A DNA stretch of 64,000 bases from Ignavibacteriota bacterium (lineage in GTDB: Bacteria; Bacteroidota; Ignavibacteria; UBA10030; SZUA-254): positions 60,319-124,318 of the forward strand of contig JACREZ010000024.1 in the NCBI GenBank assembly GCA_016212665.1, read 5' to 3'. A model generated the notes under the pieces. It did no database searches and was not told the origin of the DNA. It was given only the letters and a program-made list of their open reading frames with translations. Below, one piece after another: positions 19,001 to 27,553 of this stretch. The position numbers were made by a program, and so were the translations under genes. Each line of letters opens with the position of its first letter. Position 1 is the first letter of the stretch.

Positions 19001-22000
19001 TCCATTGTTACAATAAGCGTATCATTTTTTCTTACTGCATTTGCCGTATCGCCGCTCCACGATGAGAAGACAAAATGTTCTTCGGGGAGAGGAACAAGTG
19101 TAACTTGTGTGCCTTCTTCATACATACCATCTTCGAAAGTTGGAGAGATTATTATCTCGCCATCGCCATCTCCGATATCGGTAGTCAGTTCAAAGGAATT
19201 TTTCCCAAGCAACACCGAAATGGTATTTGAACCGTAGTTCGCAGTCATAATATCCACATCGCCATCGTTATCCAAATCACTCGCATAGACTGACCAAGGA
19301 GAAAATGCCGTTCTATAATCAAACTTTGACGCAAATATCCCATTGCCATCATTCTTCAAAACCGAAACGCTATCTGAATTATTGTTCGCAGTCATAATAT
19401 CCACATCGCTGTCGCCATCTACATCAATCGTATAGACGGTTTTAGGAGTAGCTCCCACTCTGTAGTCCACCTTCGTTGCAAATGTCCCAGCCCCGTTGTT
19501 CTTCAAAACAGAAACGTTATGTGAACCCTTATTCGCAGTCATAATATCCACATCGCCGTCGCCATCTATATCATTGGCAAAGACGGACTGGGGATTCTGT
19601 CCAACTATGTAGTCCACTTTCGTTGCAAATGTCCCAGCCCCGTTGTTCTTCAAAACCGAAATGTTATTTGTCGAATTGTTCGCCGTTACAATATCCTCAT
19701 CGCCGTCGCCATCAATATCACTAGAAAAGATGGAAGATGGACCATCTCCCACTCCGAAGTCCACCTTCATTGCAAATATCCCATCTCCGTTGTTCTTCAA
19801 AACTGAAACGTTATTTGAATTATAGTTCGCAGTCACAATATCCGCCGTGCCGTCACCATCAATATCACTGGCAAAGACGGAATAGGGACCATCTCCCACT
19901 CCGTAGTCCACCTTCGTTGCAAATGTTCCATTCCCATTGTTCTTCAAAACCGAAACATTATTTGACGAATTGTTCGCCGTTACAATATCTTCATCGCCGT
20001 CGCCATCTATATCACTGACGTAGAGGGAAAAGGGTTTATTTCCCACTTCGTAGTACACCTTCGTTGCAAATGTCCCAGTCCCATTGTTCTTCAAAACTGA
20101 AACGCTACTTTCAAATGATGCAGAGTTCGCTGTCACAATATCTGCATCGCCGTCACCATCTATATCGCTCGCATAGATTGAGCGAGGTTCAATTCCCGTT
20201 GCATAATCTACCTTTGTTGCAAATATGCCGGGAGAGGTTTGTGTCTGTGTCGTAAATGTGTAAACAGTCGGCGCAATTACAAAATTGGAATCATCAAGAA
20301 GTTTATTAGAAATTTCTACTTCTACAATTTCCCCGCTCTTAAATGGTAGAGTTGGAGAAAACGTTACTACCGAATCTCCATGCGAAAAGGCAAACGTCCC
20401 TTTATGCCTTCCGCTTGTCCAACCTCGAGCAATAAAGGAGGTTGTATCAACAAACGAACTTTGCTTCATCGGTCTGCTGAATGTAACTTGTATTTCTGTC
20501 CCAATGAAAACATCTATCTCGTGTTTAGCCGGAGTGTGGTTTGTTACGCGTGTTTTTGCTCTCGCTGAGGTTATGCGGATTGAATGGTTCGCCGAAACAT
20601 TGGTAAACGTATATCCCGTCGTGGAATCAACGTTTACATCATCAACAATGACGCTGTCTATTTCGTACCCGTCATCGGCAGAGAATGTGAAGCGTTGACT
20701 TGCGCCGTAATTCACAGTCGTGGGAACGGCAGGTTGGATTGTGCTGTGTGCATCGTCTGCCGGCGTAATGGTGTATGTATCGATTGCAAAGTTAGCCGTT
20801 ACGGATAAGTTTGCGGTTACGCTCATATCCTGTCTTGTTGCTGTGGTTATGCCATCGCTCCAGTTCACAAAATGATAACCTGTTGCAGGCATTGCTGTAA
20901 CTTGTGTTCCGTTGGTTCCGTGGTTTACTGTTTGCGGCGTCGTTCCTGAAATTGAACCGTTCGCACCGGCAGTATATGTCAACGTGTATTGTTTGATTGC
21001 AAAGTTTGCGCTCACGGTTTTATTTGCATTCATGAGAAGCGATAGAGGATTTGATGCGCTTGTTATATCGCCGGTCCAATTAACAAAATTGTATCCGGTA
21101 TTTGCCGTTGCAGTGAGCTGTACTTCTGTTCCGTTATGGTATGAAGAACTGTCAGGATTTTTTGTAACCGAACCTTGTTCCGCGTTATAATTTACAGTGA
21201 GAGTATATGTTGGCGCCGGAGGAACAAAAATTTGTTGTTCCGATGAAAATGGAGAGCCTGCAAAATTATTATCAATCGCCTGAACACTCCAGTACGTTGC
21301 TACGGTTGTATCGGGAATGTTGATTGTCCAACTCGTATCGTGATTGGTATTTCCAAGTTTAACAACTCTCCGGAATCCCGTGGTTGCATTTGCCATCGGC
21401 GAAAGAGTATTCACTCCATTGGATGAAGTTCCGATGCGAAGATTATAGGTTAATCCATCAGTGGGTGTTTGCGCATCGGTGGAGCGGTTCCATCTGAACG
21501 TAACGAGATCTCCTGTGTTTGTTGCCGTTAAATTGGCAGGAGCGTCCGGCGCCGTATTTGCCGGTACACCGCTCACAGTGATGATTTGTGAAATCGGAAT
21601 AAATCCGTTGACAAATCCGATCTGAACAAAATCCAAATTTCCATCATTATTGTAATCCCCCCACGCTGAAGAAGAATAATCATACCCCACAAGAACACTC
21701 GAAGCAATATCTACGGTAAATCCGCTTCCTGTATTCTTATACACTTTGTTGTTCCTGAATGTACCATCATCGCCCGTAAGCAGGATATCCAGATCGCCAT
21801 CACCATCATAATCGCCCCAGACAGCAGAACCGTTCACTACCGGTGTTAAACTACCGGCATACACTTCCGTAAACCCACTTCCTGTATTGTGATAAATCCT
21901 GGATACCGGTGTGAAGGAAGAAGAATCACCTGTAAGCAGAATATCTAACTTGCCATCACTATCGTAATCGCCCCAGGCAACAGAGCCAGAGTGTACTCCT

Positions 22001-22737
22001 GTAAATGTTCCGGCATAGACTTCTGTAAACCCGCTTCCTGTATTGCGATATAGTTTTGTCAGTGGATTATACGAATAGTCCATTCCGGCAAGGAGAATAT
22101 CCAACTTGCCGTCGTTATCGTAATCACCCCATGCAACTGAACCTCTGTTAACACCGATGAACGATCCCGGATATGCTTCCGTAAATCCGCTTCCTGTATT
22201 ACGATATATTTTTGAAACAAGAGTGCCTTGACTATTTGCACCGGTGAGGAGAATATCTAACTTACCGTCGTTATTATAATCTGCCCAGGCAACCGAACTG
22301 TTCACAACGCTGTCGAACACTCCTGCAAAGACCTGAGTAAATCCGCTCCCGGTATTACGATACAACATCGAAACGGTCAATGCAGTAGTGTCGGAACCGG
22401 TTAGTACAAAGTCAAGTTTACCATCACTATCATAATCGCCCCACGCGGAAGAACCGTATGCAACGCCGGGAATTGTTCCTGTAAATTGCTTCGTAAAACC
22501 GCTTCCGGTATTGCGGTAGATATTTGTTACGGGGAATCCATTGCTGTTTACTCCGGTCATGAGTAAATCTAATTTTCCATCATTATCATAATCGCCCCAC
22601 GCGACAGAACCGTTGTACAAGGAATCCAGTTGCCCGGAATAGACTTCTGAAAATCCTTGCGCGTTCAGCTGTGTTGATATTGGAATAAGAAGGAATGCAA
22701 AGAAAAGAATTGCAAAATGATTGAGTTGTGTCTTCAT
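16021..22737 (-). CDS. Giant T9SS-secreted mosaic protein (FG-GAP/VCBS, InlB-B, YCF48-like repeats)
   Basis: The 2238-aa protein begins with a signal peptide (1-26). Its domains are, approximately: seven FG-GAP/VCBS-type blades (28-400) with AWGDYDNDGKLDILLTG, whose Asp-rich loops are typical Ca-binding sites; a fibronectin-III-like domain (405-500); divergent InlB B-repeats (510-700) with G-Y-x-F-V-N-W; a Big_5-like Ig domain (705-810); a second FG-GAP set (815-1190) with SDIDGDGDEDIVTANN; another InlB-like repeat; a YCF48/BNR-like region (1400-1740) with G[WF]IVGDSGKILK; the unnamed FRTF/GFGELV domain (1865-2124); and a T9SS sorting domain (2151-2238). It lies 36 bp after a stand-alone receiver gene and 30 bp before the 952-aa gene, so it may be regulated with the upstream sensor module. 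Surface binding or adhesion is inferred only. Confidence 0.88.
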   Translation of the reverse strand: MKTQLNHFAILFFAFLLIPISTQLNAQGFSEVYSGQLDSLYNGSVAWGDYDNDGKLDLLMTGVNSNGFPVTNIYRNTGSGFTKQFTGTIPGVAYGSSAWGDYDSDGKLDFVLTGSDTTALTVSMLYRNTGSGFTQVFAGVFDSVVNSSVAWADYNNDGKLDILLTGANSQGTLVSKIYRNTGSGFTEAYPGSFIGVNRGSVAWGDYDNDGKLDILLAGMDYSYNPLTKLYRNTGSGFTEVYAGTFTGVHSGSVAWGDYDSDGKLDILLTGDSSSFTPVSRIYHNTGSGFTEVYAGSLTPVVNGSAVWGDYDGDGDLDILLTGDDGTFRNNKVYKNTGSGFTVDIASSVLVGYDYSSSAWGDYNNDGNLDFVQIGFVNGFIPISQIITVSGVPANTAPDAPANLTATNTGDLVTFRWNRSTDAQTPTDGLTYNLRIGTSSNGVNTLSPMANATTGFRRVVKLGNTNHDTSWTINIPDTTVATYWSVQAIDNNFAGSPFSSEQQIFVPPAPTYTLTVNYNAEQGSVTKNPDSSSYHNGTEVQLTATANTGYNFVNWTGDITSASNPLSLLMNANKTVSANFAIKQYTLTYTAGANGSISGTTPQTVNHGTNGTQVTAMPATGYHFVNWSDGITTATRQDMSVTANLSVTANFAIDTYTITPADDAHSTIQPAVPTTVNYGASQRFTFSADDGYEIDSVIVDDVNVDSTTGYTFTNVSANHSIRITSARAKTRVTNHTPAKHEIDVFIGTEIQVTFSRPMKQSSFVDTTSFIARGWTSGRHKGTFAFSHGDSVVTFSPTLPFKSGEIVEVEISNKLLDDSNFVIAPTVYTFTTQTQTSPGIFATKVDYATGIEPRSIYASDIDGDGDADIVTANSASFESSVSVLKNNGTGTFATKVYYEVGNKPFSLYVSDIDGDGDEDIVTANNSSNNVSVLKNNGNGTFATKVDYGVGDGPYSVFASDIDGDGTADIVTANYNSNNVSVLKNNGDGIFAMKVDFGVGDGPSSIFSSDIDGDGDEDIVTANNSTNNISVLKNNGAGTFATKVDYIVGQNPQSVFANDIDGDGDVDIMTANKGSHNVSVLKNNGAGTFATKVDYRVGATPKTVYTIDVDGDSDVDIMTANNNSDSVSVLKNDGNGIFASKFDYRTAFSPWSVYASDLDNDGDVDIMTANYGSNTISVLLGKNSFELTTDIGDGDGEIIISPTFEDGMYEEGTQVTLVPLPEEHFVFSSWSGDTANAVRKNDTLIVTMDTSKSITANFEPEKFTITIAPGPNGKIMYDGEIAPSTILIEYGEDFDFTVEPNETYSVKSVSVDYRVVGSDIDNTIPSVDANHIVGATFKLGPQTPSITVTTPNGNEIWKIGETHTIEWTKVNLDSVKVQYTINNGITWKTIDSNITATSLSWVIPDLPSGAAVRSAIRVLSTKNSNVRDISDNYFYIKPVIQPSNTGTTQKLNDMFMYPDGNGWAVGNASTILQTTDAGKTWINHSNDKGVPAGVNLVGIINTYYHYFAIGSLGNNAVVLRFNAIGSIDSFVQDATINDFSPNSICIKPAGSLGNQIPFTVGNNGKVFYEFGGFWQSVTSPTQDNLTSITYRNHITSSGPDNNTTYYITVGKNGTVYQAKVKQSSVSQYSAEWSTLATGVGSNLNDIAFLPHSYIFQNNYNTGWIVGDSGKILKTSDGGSTWVSQSSGTTANLKGISVGVNYGWIVGDDGTVLKLNTLSGKAKWKSGFQQSESWSQVPSGTTKNLNVAGVTGNGSFVTVGDSGTALNSLTQEVILTSPTGGETFIAGQTVPITWSSDGVNYVKIEYSPDSGQTWQSVTNFTSAKNGLYNWKMPNTVLQNVVVAISDLEDSTISDASDSTFRLVQDVAMFRTFRADTMLSKKSVTLKFDKYKNLTSGKGNMKTAVEHVFKRLKATKGATFLGKPQTDKVLKKKLGWIAFGSAADFGKMFTAPHNGTSYPIDSVRLPAPKKSKKLFGALKPTRKAYNNPVWEQGIIFRMNLIASSKGITPKGFGDLVLDTTAVLNGKQLQGMTLSEIGTWMDSVMTWWDTLDYETVDSYTELAEFANLLRGINEAFYDSVTFSNSYIDSMAVIKGDSNISVKKPKNAFAIYLQGTKTASESGGLLKYILGNESKTIAYQPSFSDEEEIPFEYELYQNYPNPFNPSTVIRYQLQDVSTVNLKVYNLLGQEVATLLNNQQMDEGEYEIPFNAAGYASGVYFYRLEATNVEDGTKIYMQVKKMLLMR

Positions 22738-22773
22738 GGTAGAAAGAACTGTTGTGAGTAATGATAAAGTGAA

Positions 22774-23139
22774 TTAATGTTGTTGAGGAAAAAATCCTGT
22801 TGTATTTATTATTTTGAGAACATCAGTCAGTCGTTCTTTTATGACGAAACCTTTGGCTCCAATTTGTTGAGATCGTCGTACATATTCGGAATCGTTGTAT
22901 TGTGTTATAATGATAATTTTTGCAGTTGGATCTGAATCGAGAATTTTCTTTGTTGCGGTAAATCCATCCATCTGTTTCATGACAATATCCATCAACACCC
23001 AATCAGGTTTATATTTTGTATAAGCAGTGATAGCTTCACTGCCATCTCCACATTCGAGAACGGTACTGACAAAGGGTTGCACTGCTTCCCGAATAGTAGC
23101 CCGCATACCAATATTATCATCAACTATCATAATGGTCAT
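22774..23139 (-). CDS. Stand-alone CheY-like response regulator
   Basis: The 121-aa protein is a single receiver domain with acidic pair D7/D8, phospho-acceptor D51 (DWVLMDIVM), T79 and K101. No output domain is present. It sits between a NarL-type regulator and a giant T9SS gene, so it is the second stand-alone receiver in the window placed next to a propeller-kinase module. It could act as a phosphate sink, compete for the kinase, or signal through protein contacts. Its receiver is not closely similar to the LytTR-type receivers at 2473 and 6601. Confidence 0.9.
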   Translation of the reverse strand: MTIMIVDDNIGMRATIREAVQPFVSTVLECGDGSEAITAYTKYKPDWVLMDIVMKQMDGFTATKKILDSDPTAKIIIITQYNDSEYVRRSQQIGAKGFVIKERLTDVLKIINTTGFFPQQH

Positions 23140-23238
23140 AGATTTCTGGGTACTAATGTACGCTGCAGCCCAAGAGAAAAGAATAGAGGAACCTACTCTA
23201 AATAGATTGATAGAGTGGCTTATTTGAAAGAGATATAC

Positions 23239-23258
23239 CTACTCAGTGAACTGAGTAG
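23239..23258. promoter_or_regulatory. Perfect palindrome in the gap before the CheY-like gene
   Basis: CTACTCAGT and ACTGAGTAG form nine-base arms around a 2-nt centre, about 100 bp upstream of the CheY-like start and 43 bp after the NarL-type stop. A looser pair ACTCTA/TAGAGT lies at 23195-23216. With so small a centre and no T run it looks more like a protein-binding site than a terminator. Confidence 0.5.
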
Positions 23259-23301
23259 AGTTACTTAGGAGGAAGGAAGAAATGGGGTGTTTTGAAAGAA
23301 A

Positions 23302-23955
23302 TTACAACTTATTCTTGTTCTCAATTGCAAATTTTAACAAAGAAAAACTTCCATGCAAGTTCAGTTTATTACAAATATTCATCCGATGATTTTGGACTGT
23401 ACGGTCACTGATAAACAACAGGGTAGCAATTTCTTTGCTCGATTTATTTTCAGAAATCAGCTTCAATATTTTTCTTTCCATCTCCGTGAGGTTTTCAATG
23501 GAGGGATGTAATTCATGGAGAAGGTGATTCCGTTGTCGTCTCTTGAGTAAATAGGACGAAATCGTCGGGCTGATATACATTTGATCATTGACAACTGCTC
23601 GAATACTTTCTAAAATATCATGACCAGCACTTTCTTTTAGTACATAGCCCGCAACTCCAAGGTCGATTGCTTTATTAAATGTTTCCTCATCGTTGTGCAT
23701 GGTGAGAATAATTGTTTTTAGTTTGTCCTTAAACATTTGTATTTCGTTGAGCACTTCAAGACCATGCCGCTCCGGTAAGTTGAGGTCAAGTATGAGAACA
23801 TCAGGTTTCTGTTTTTTAATCATACTCAACACTTTAGATCCGTCACCACATTCATCAATAACTTTCATGTTATGTTCACCATTGATGATGTCTTTTAGTC
23901 CTTTTCTAAAAATAGGATGGTCTTCAGCGATAACGATATTAATTGTTTGCTTCAT
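23302..23955 (-). CDS. NarL/FixJ-family response regulator (LuxR-type HTH)
   Basis: The 217-aa protein has a receiver (1-125) with acidic pair E11/D12, phospho-acceptor D57 (VLILDLNLP), T85 and K107. A LuxR-type helix-turn-helix follows (about 153-212, LTEMERKILKLISENKSSKE with DRTVQNHRMNICNKL). Its start overlaps the 3' end of the kinase gene by 17 bp, so the two are translationally linked and form a cognate pair. It should regulate transcription in response to the extracellular signal read by the kinase. The following CheY-like gene and the 2238-aa T9SS gene are plausible targets by position. Confidence 0.94.
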   Translation of the reverse strand: MKQTINIVIAEDHPIFRKGLKDIINGEHNMKVIDECGDGSKVLSMIKKQKPDVLILDLNLPERHGLEVLNEIQMFKDKLKTIILTMHNDEETFNKAIDLGVAGYVLKESAGHDILESIRAVVNDQMYISPTISSYLLKRRQRNHLLHELHPSIENLTEMERKILKLISENKSSKEIATLLFISDRTVQNHRMNICNKLNLHGSFSLLKFAIENKNKL

Positions 23956-26900
23956 TATTTTCTCTAATTATTGAACATGAAAATGTTGTTCCATTCATGG
24001 GCGCTGATTCGATAGTATAGGTCCCATGAAGAAGCCTGATCCGTTCATCTAACCCGGCTAATCCAAATCCAGAACGAAATCCTGACGAGAGAACACTATC
24101 GAAATCAAATCCTTTTCCGTTATCACTAATCACAATGACAACCTGTTCACGAGAAATTGTTATGTTGATGAGCGACTCCGTCGCTTCTGAGTGTTTTACA
24201 ATATTATTCAAACATTCTTGTACGATTCGGTAGATATTGATTTCTGCTTCATTACTAAAACATCCATCAATATTCTCAATCTCGTGCGTGAAAATAATGG
24301 GATATGATGCGGAGACTTTTTCTATCATTGAACGCAATCCGCTGGTCAAACCTAATTGCTCAAGTTGATAGGGACTGAGATTAAATGCAATTTCGCGCAC
24401 TGAACCAATGGCGGTTAATGCGGTTTGTGAAATTTCATTGAGTTTACTTTTTATAAGACTCAGTTTCTCCATCTCGGATGCCGACTGCGACTTGTTGGCA
24501 ATAATCATTAGCTCCTGACCCAACCCATCATGAAGTTCACGTGCCATTCGTCGTCTTTCTGTTTCTTGTGTATTAATAAGTTGTCTTGAGAATTCTTGTT
24601 GACGCCGTTGTTCCTTCTTCAGAGATGAAACGCGACGATAATAAAAAGCAGGACCAACAGAAAGAAAGAGAATAACCGCAAGAGACCGAAACCACCACGT
24701 AGCCCAGAATGGCGGACGAATAATGAAAGAAATGGTTGCCGGTTGTTCATTCCAAATTCCAGCACTATTCGAACCCTTGACGTTAAAGGTGTATTCCCCG
24801 GGGGATAAATGAGCATAGGAAACATACCTTCTATTTCCAGCATAAACCCAATCAACGTCGTTACCATCCATTTTGTATTTGAATTGATTGCGTGATGGTT
24901 CGGAATAATCCAACGAAGTAAATTCAAAGGAGAGCACGTTTTCGTCGTACGCAAGTGAAAGGAGCGGAGATGCCAACCTTCTTTCGTGCGGAATTTCTTT
25001 ATCAAAAATTTTCATCGAAGTAATATGCACGGGGGGAATATAAGAATTGCGTTTCATTTGCTCTGGGAAAAAAGCATTGAGACCATTGATACCGCCAAAA
25101 AACATTTCCCCATGCTTACATTGATAATATGAAGCAGTGTTAAACTCTTCGTCCTGTAGTCCATCGTTGAGCGAGAAATTCCAAAACTCATTGCTCGAAG
25201 GAATAAAGCGGGAAATTCCTTTATTTGTACTTAGCCAGAGGCTACCGCTGGAATCTTCTAATATGCCGTAAACGGTATTGTTCGGAAGTCCATCTTCTTC
25301 CAAATACTGTTGAAATGATTTTCCATCAGGAAGCAGTTTATTCAATCCGCCGCCATCTGTTCCGAACCACATTGTTCCATTGTTATCTTCATGAATTGTT
25401 TTTATGAGATTACTACCAATACTCGCTGAATCGGATGGAGTGGAGATGTAATGATGAAAAATATTTGTTTCAGAAGGAATCATAGCGTTTAATCCGCCCG
25501 GATTTGAAGCAACCCAGAGTATGCCTTTTGAGGAACGATAAATGCTCGAAATTACTCCATTGCTTATACTCTGCGGATTCTTTTCATCATGTTTGTAGGT
25601 AGTAAATGTAGGAGAATGAAAATTCTTAACATCCATGCTTTGCAAACCTCCTTCGGTTCCTACCCAAAGTAATCCGTTCTTATCAGCATAGAGCGATTTA
25701 ATCCAAGAGTACAATAAAGAATTCGAATTGTTGACATCGGGTATATATTTCTTGAACGTGTAATTAAGGAAATTATACCGCATTAATCCATACCCTTCTG
25801 TACCCAGCCATACAATACTATCAGCGTATAATGGGTCAGGAGCAATACAATACACAGAATTAATAATTTCTGAAGATTTGGGGGAATCAACATTTTTAAT
25901 TTTCGTTTGAAGAACTCCGCGTTTTCTATCAAACGTCATCAACGGTGAATATCCACCAAGAAGAAGTTTTCCATCGGGAAGTTCATAGATACCTCTCAGA
26001 CTTTTGCTTCGTAATGAAGTTGAATCGTTTCCATCATACCGGTATAATGAAAATTTTTTCGTCAACAGTGCTTTGTTGATTCCGTATCCTTCATCGCCTG
26101 CCCAAAGGATATTGTTTTTACTGATAAAAATGGAACGAAGAAGATTAGAACTCAGACTGGACGCCTTCTTACCATCATAATAATAGTGTGTAACTATTGA
26201 GGAATCGACATCCGTACGTTCATATTTTTCCAATCCATAGTAATAATAATTTGCCCAGATATTTCCCTGCAAATCTTCAATAACAGATACCGGAAATCCG
26301 TAGATATCATCTTGTACAAACTTTGATTTTGTTTTTGGAGTAAAAGTAACTTGGATGGTATTTTCATTGAGATATTCCCTTGAAACTTGATACACTCCTC
26401 TGTTAAAAATACTCGCCCACATTTGATGTCGTGAATCAAGAAATAAACTGTAGAAACTGGCGTGTTGAGTCTCATTCAAATCAATGAGATGACGAATAAA
26501 TGAATTCGTTGAACGAACATATTGATTGAGCGTTCTATTATCTGTTCCAACCCACAATGTACCCCGTTCATCCCGAAGTATTCCTCCAATAGCATTGCCG
26601 CCGATGCTATGATTGTCTTCGGAAGAATATTGAAAATGTTGATAGGAGATATTCTCACCATCAAGCGAAATTTTGTACAACCCTCCTTGATACGTTCCAA
26701 CCCAAATTATTTTTTGCTTGTTATTCCTTGTCGAAGAAAGACTTGAATCAACATAAATCGAACGAATACTATATTTTTCACTCAATGGCGCATCGGTAAG
26801 ATAATAACGTTTTATTTTTTCTGTATAGGGATTAAAAGAATTTAGCCCTTCGTTCGTTCCAACCCATAACATCCCATCATGATCTTCTATAATTACAGTA

Positions 26901-27196
26901 ATGACATTATTAGAAATTGTGTTGGAATCATTTACAGAATGTTTATACACCGTAAAAGAAAACCCATCATAGCGATTCAGTCCTTCTCTTGTACCGAACC
27001 ACATAAACCCTCTTCTATCCTGAAAAATAGAAAGAATAGAATTTCTGGAAAGTCCATGCTCTGTCGTAATATGTTCGAACGAAAGTTTCTGTTGGGAGAA
27101 TACTGAGGGTTTGTTCAGAAACAATAAGATAAGAAAACTGAAAAAGCACGTACGCAAAAAAAGTATCAGGAAAATATCTTTAAGATTATAGAACAT
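23939..27196 (-). CDS. Propeller-type sensor histidine kinase (Reg_prop, Y_Y_Y, HisKA_3)
   Basis: I start at the ATG at 27196 (1085 aa), preceded by AGGAT. A frame opening at TTG 27253 would add 19 residues before the signal segment. A hydrophobic signal (about 7-30) precedes propeller repeats (about 38-740, with GFMWFGTREGLNRYDG, GTLWVGTDN and GLLWVGTEGGL). A Y_Y_Y domain ends with LSPGEYTFNVKGSNSAGIWN, and a transmembrane helix follows (about 834-853). The HisKA_3 kinase has ETERRRMARELHDGLGQE with H889 as phospho-acceptor, N-box ECLNNIVKHS, and DNGKGFDF near 1024. It overlaps its cognate NarL-type regulator. It differs in kinase subfamily from the sensor at 3343 but has the same extracellular architecture. 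Confidence 0.93.
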   Translation of the reverse strand: MFYNLKDIFLILFLRTCFFSFLILLFLNKPSVFSQQKLSFEHITTEHGLSRNSILSIFQDRRGFMWFGTREGLNRYDGFSFTVYKHSVNDSNTISNNVITVIIEDHDGMLWVGTNEGLNSFNPYTEKIKRYYLTDAPLSEKYSIRSIYVDSSLSSTRNNKQKIIWVGTYQGGLYKISLDGENISYQHFQYSSEDNHSIGGNAIGGILRDERGTLWVGTDNRTLNQYVRSTNSFIRHLIDLNETQHASFYSLFLDSRHQMWASIFNRGVYQVSREYLNENTIQVTFTPKTKSKFVQDDIYGFPVSVIEDLQGNIWANYYYYGLEKYERTDVDSSIVTHYYYDGKKASSLSSNLLRSIFISKNNILWAGDEGYGINKALLTKKFSLYRYDGNDSTSLRSKSLRGIYELPDGKLLLGGYSPLMTFDRKRGVLQTKIKNVDSPKSSEIINSVYCIAPDPLYADSIVWLGTEGYGLMRYNFLNYTFKKYIPDVNNSNSLLYSWIKSLYADKNGLLWVGTEGGLQSMDVKNFHSPTFTTYKHDEKNPQSISNGVISSIYRSSKGILWVASNPGGLNAMIPSETNIFHHYISTPSDSASIGSNLIKTIHEDNNGTMWFGTDGGGLNKLLPDGKSFQQYLEEDGLPNNTVYGILEDSSGSLWLSTNKGISRFIPSSNEFWNFSLNDGLQDEEFNTASYYQCKHGEMFFGGINGLNAFFPEQMKRNSYIPPVHITSMKIFDKEIPHERRLASPLLSLAYDENVLSFEFTSLDYSEPSRNQFKYKMDGNDVDWVYAGNRRYVSYAHLSPGEYTFNVKGSNSAGIWNEQPATISFIIRPPFWATWWFRSLAVILFLSVGPAFYYRRVSSLKKEQRRQQEFSRQLINTQETERRRMARELHDGLGQELMIIANKSQSASEMEKLSLIKSKLNEISQTALTAIGSVREIAFNLSPYQLEQLGLTSGLRSMIEKVSASYPIIFTHEIENIDGCFSNEAEINIYRIVQECLNNIVKHSEATESLINITISREQVVIVISDNGKGFDFDSVLSSGFRSGFGLAGLDERIRLLHGTYTIESAPMNGTTFSCSIIRENNEANN

Positions 27197-27446
27197 GACC
27201 GAATGATCCTGAGGCAGAGGCTTGGTGGATAGAACTCTACGAGTAAAAAACAATCGGGATGGAAATCAATGATTGCTAATTTAGAAACCATGATCGCGTA
27301 GTTATCCTTAGGGTTTCTGGCATCAAGTACTGTCTCAGGTGAGAAAGATATGGAAAAGTTGAGTTTTTGTCAAAACAATTTTGAAAATATTCAACTCACA
27401 GGAATGATTTGCACTGTACCCGACTATCCATCTACCCCATCGAATC

Positions 27447-27479
27447 ATCGCAGGGACGAGGGTATCTCGCCCCTGCGAT
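27447..27479 (-). terminator. Strong hairpin behind the 1169-aa T9SS gene
   Basis: ATCGCAGGGACGAG and CTCGCCCCTGCGAT form a 14-bp stem (one mismatch) around a 5-nt loop, about 75 bp past the stop codon. No T run follows on the minus strand, so it may be an atypical terminator or a REP-like hairpin. Confidence 0.5.
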
Positions 27480-27553
27480 TTGAAGATTATTTTACAATCT
27501 GTTTCTTATCATCCCCGATGACATGAAATCGAGATTACTGATGAAGTGACAAA

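Noticed and set aside
27447..27479. Classical terminator with T run
   Set aside because: The hairpin is strong but the sequence after it on the minus strand is not T-rich, so it is reported only as a probable or atypical terminator.
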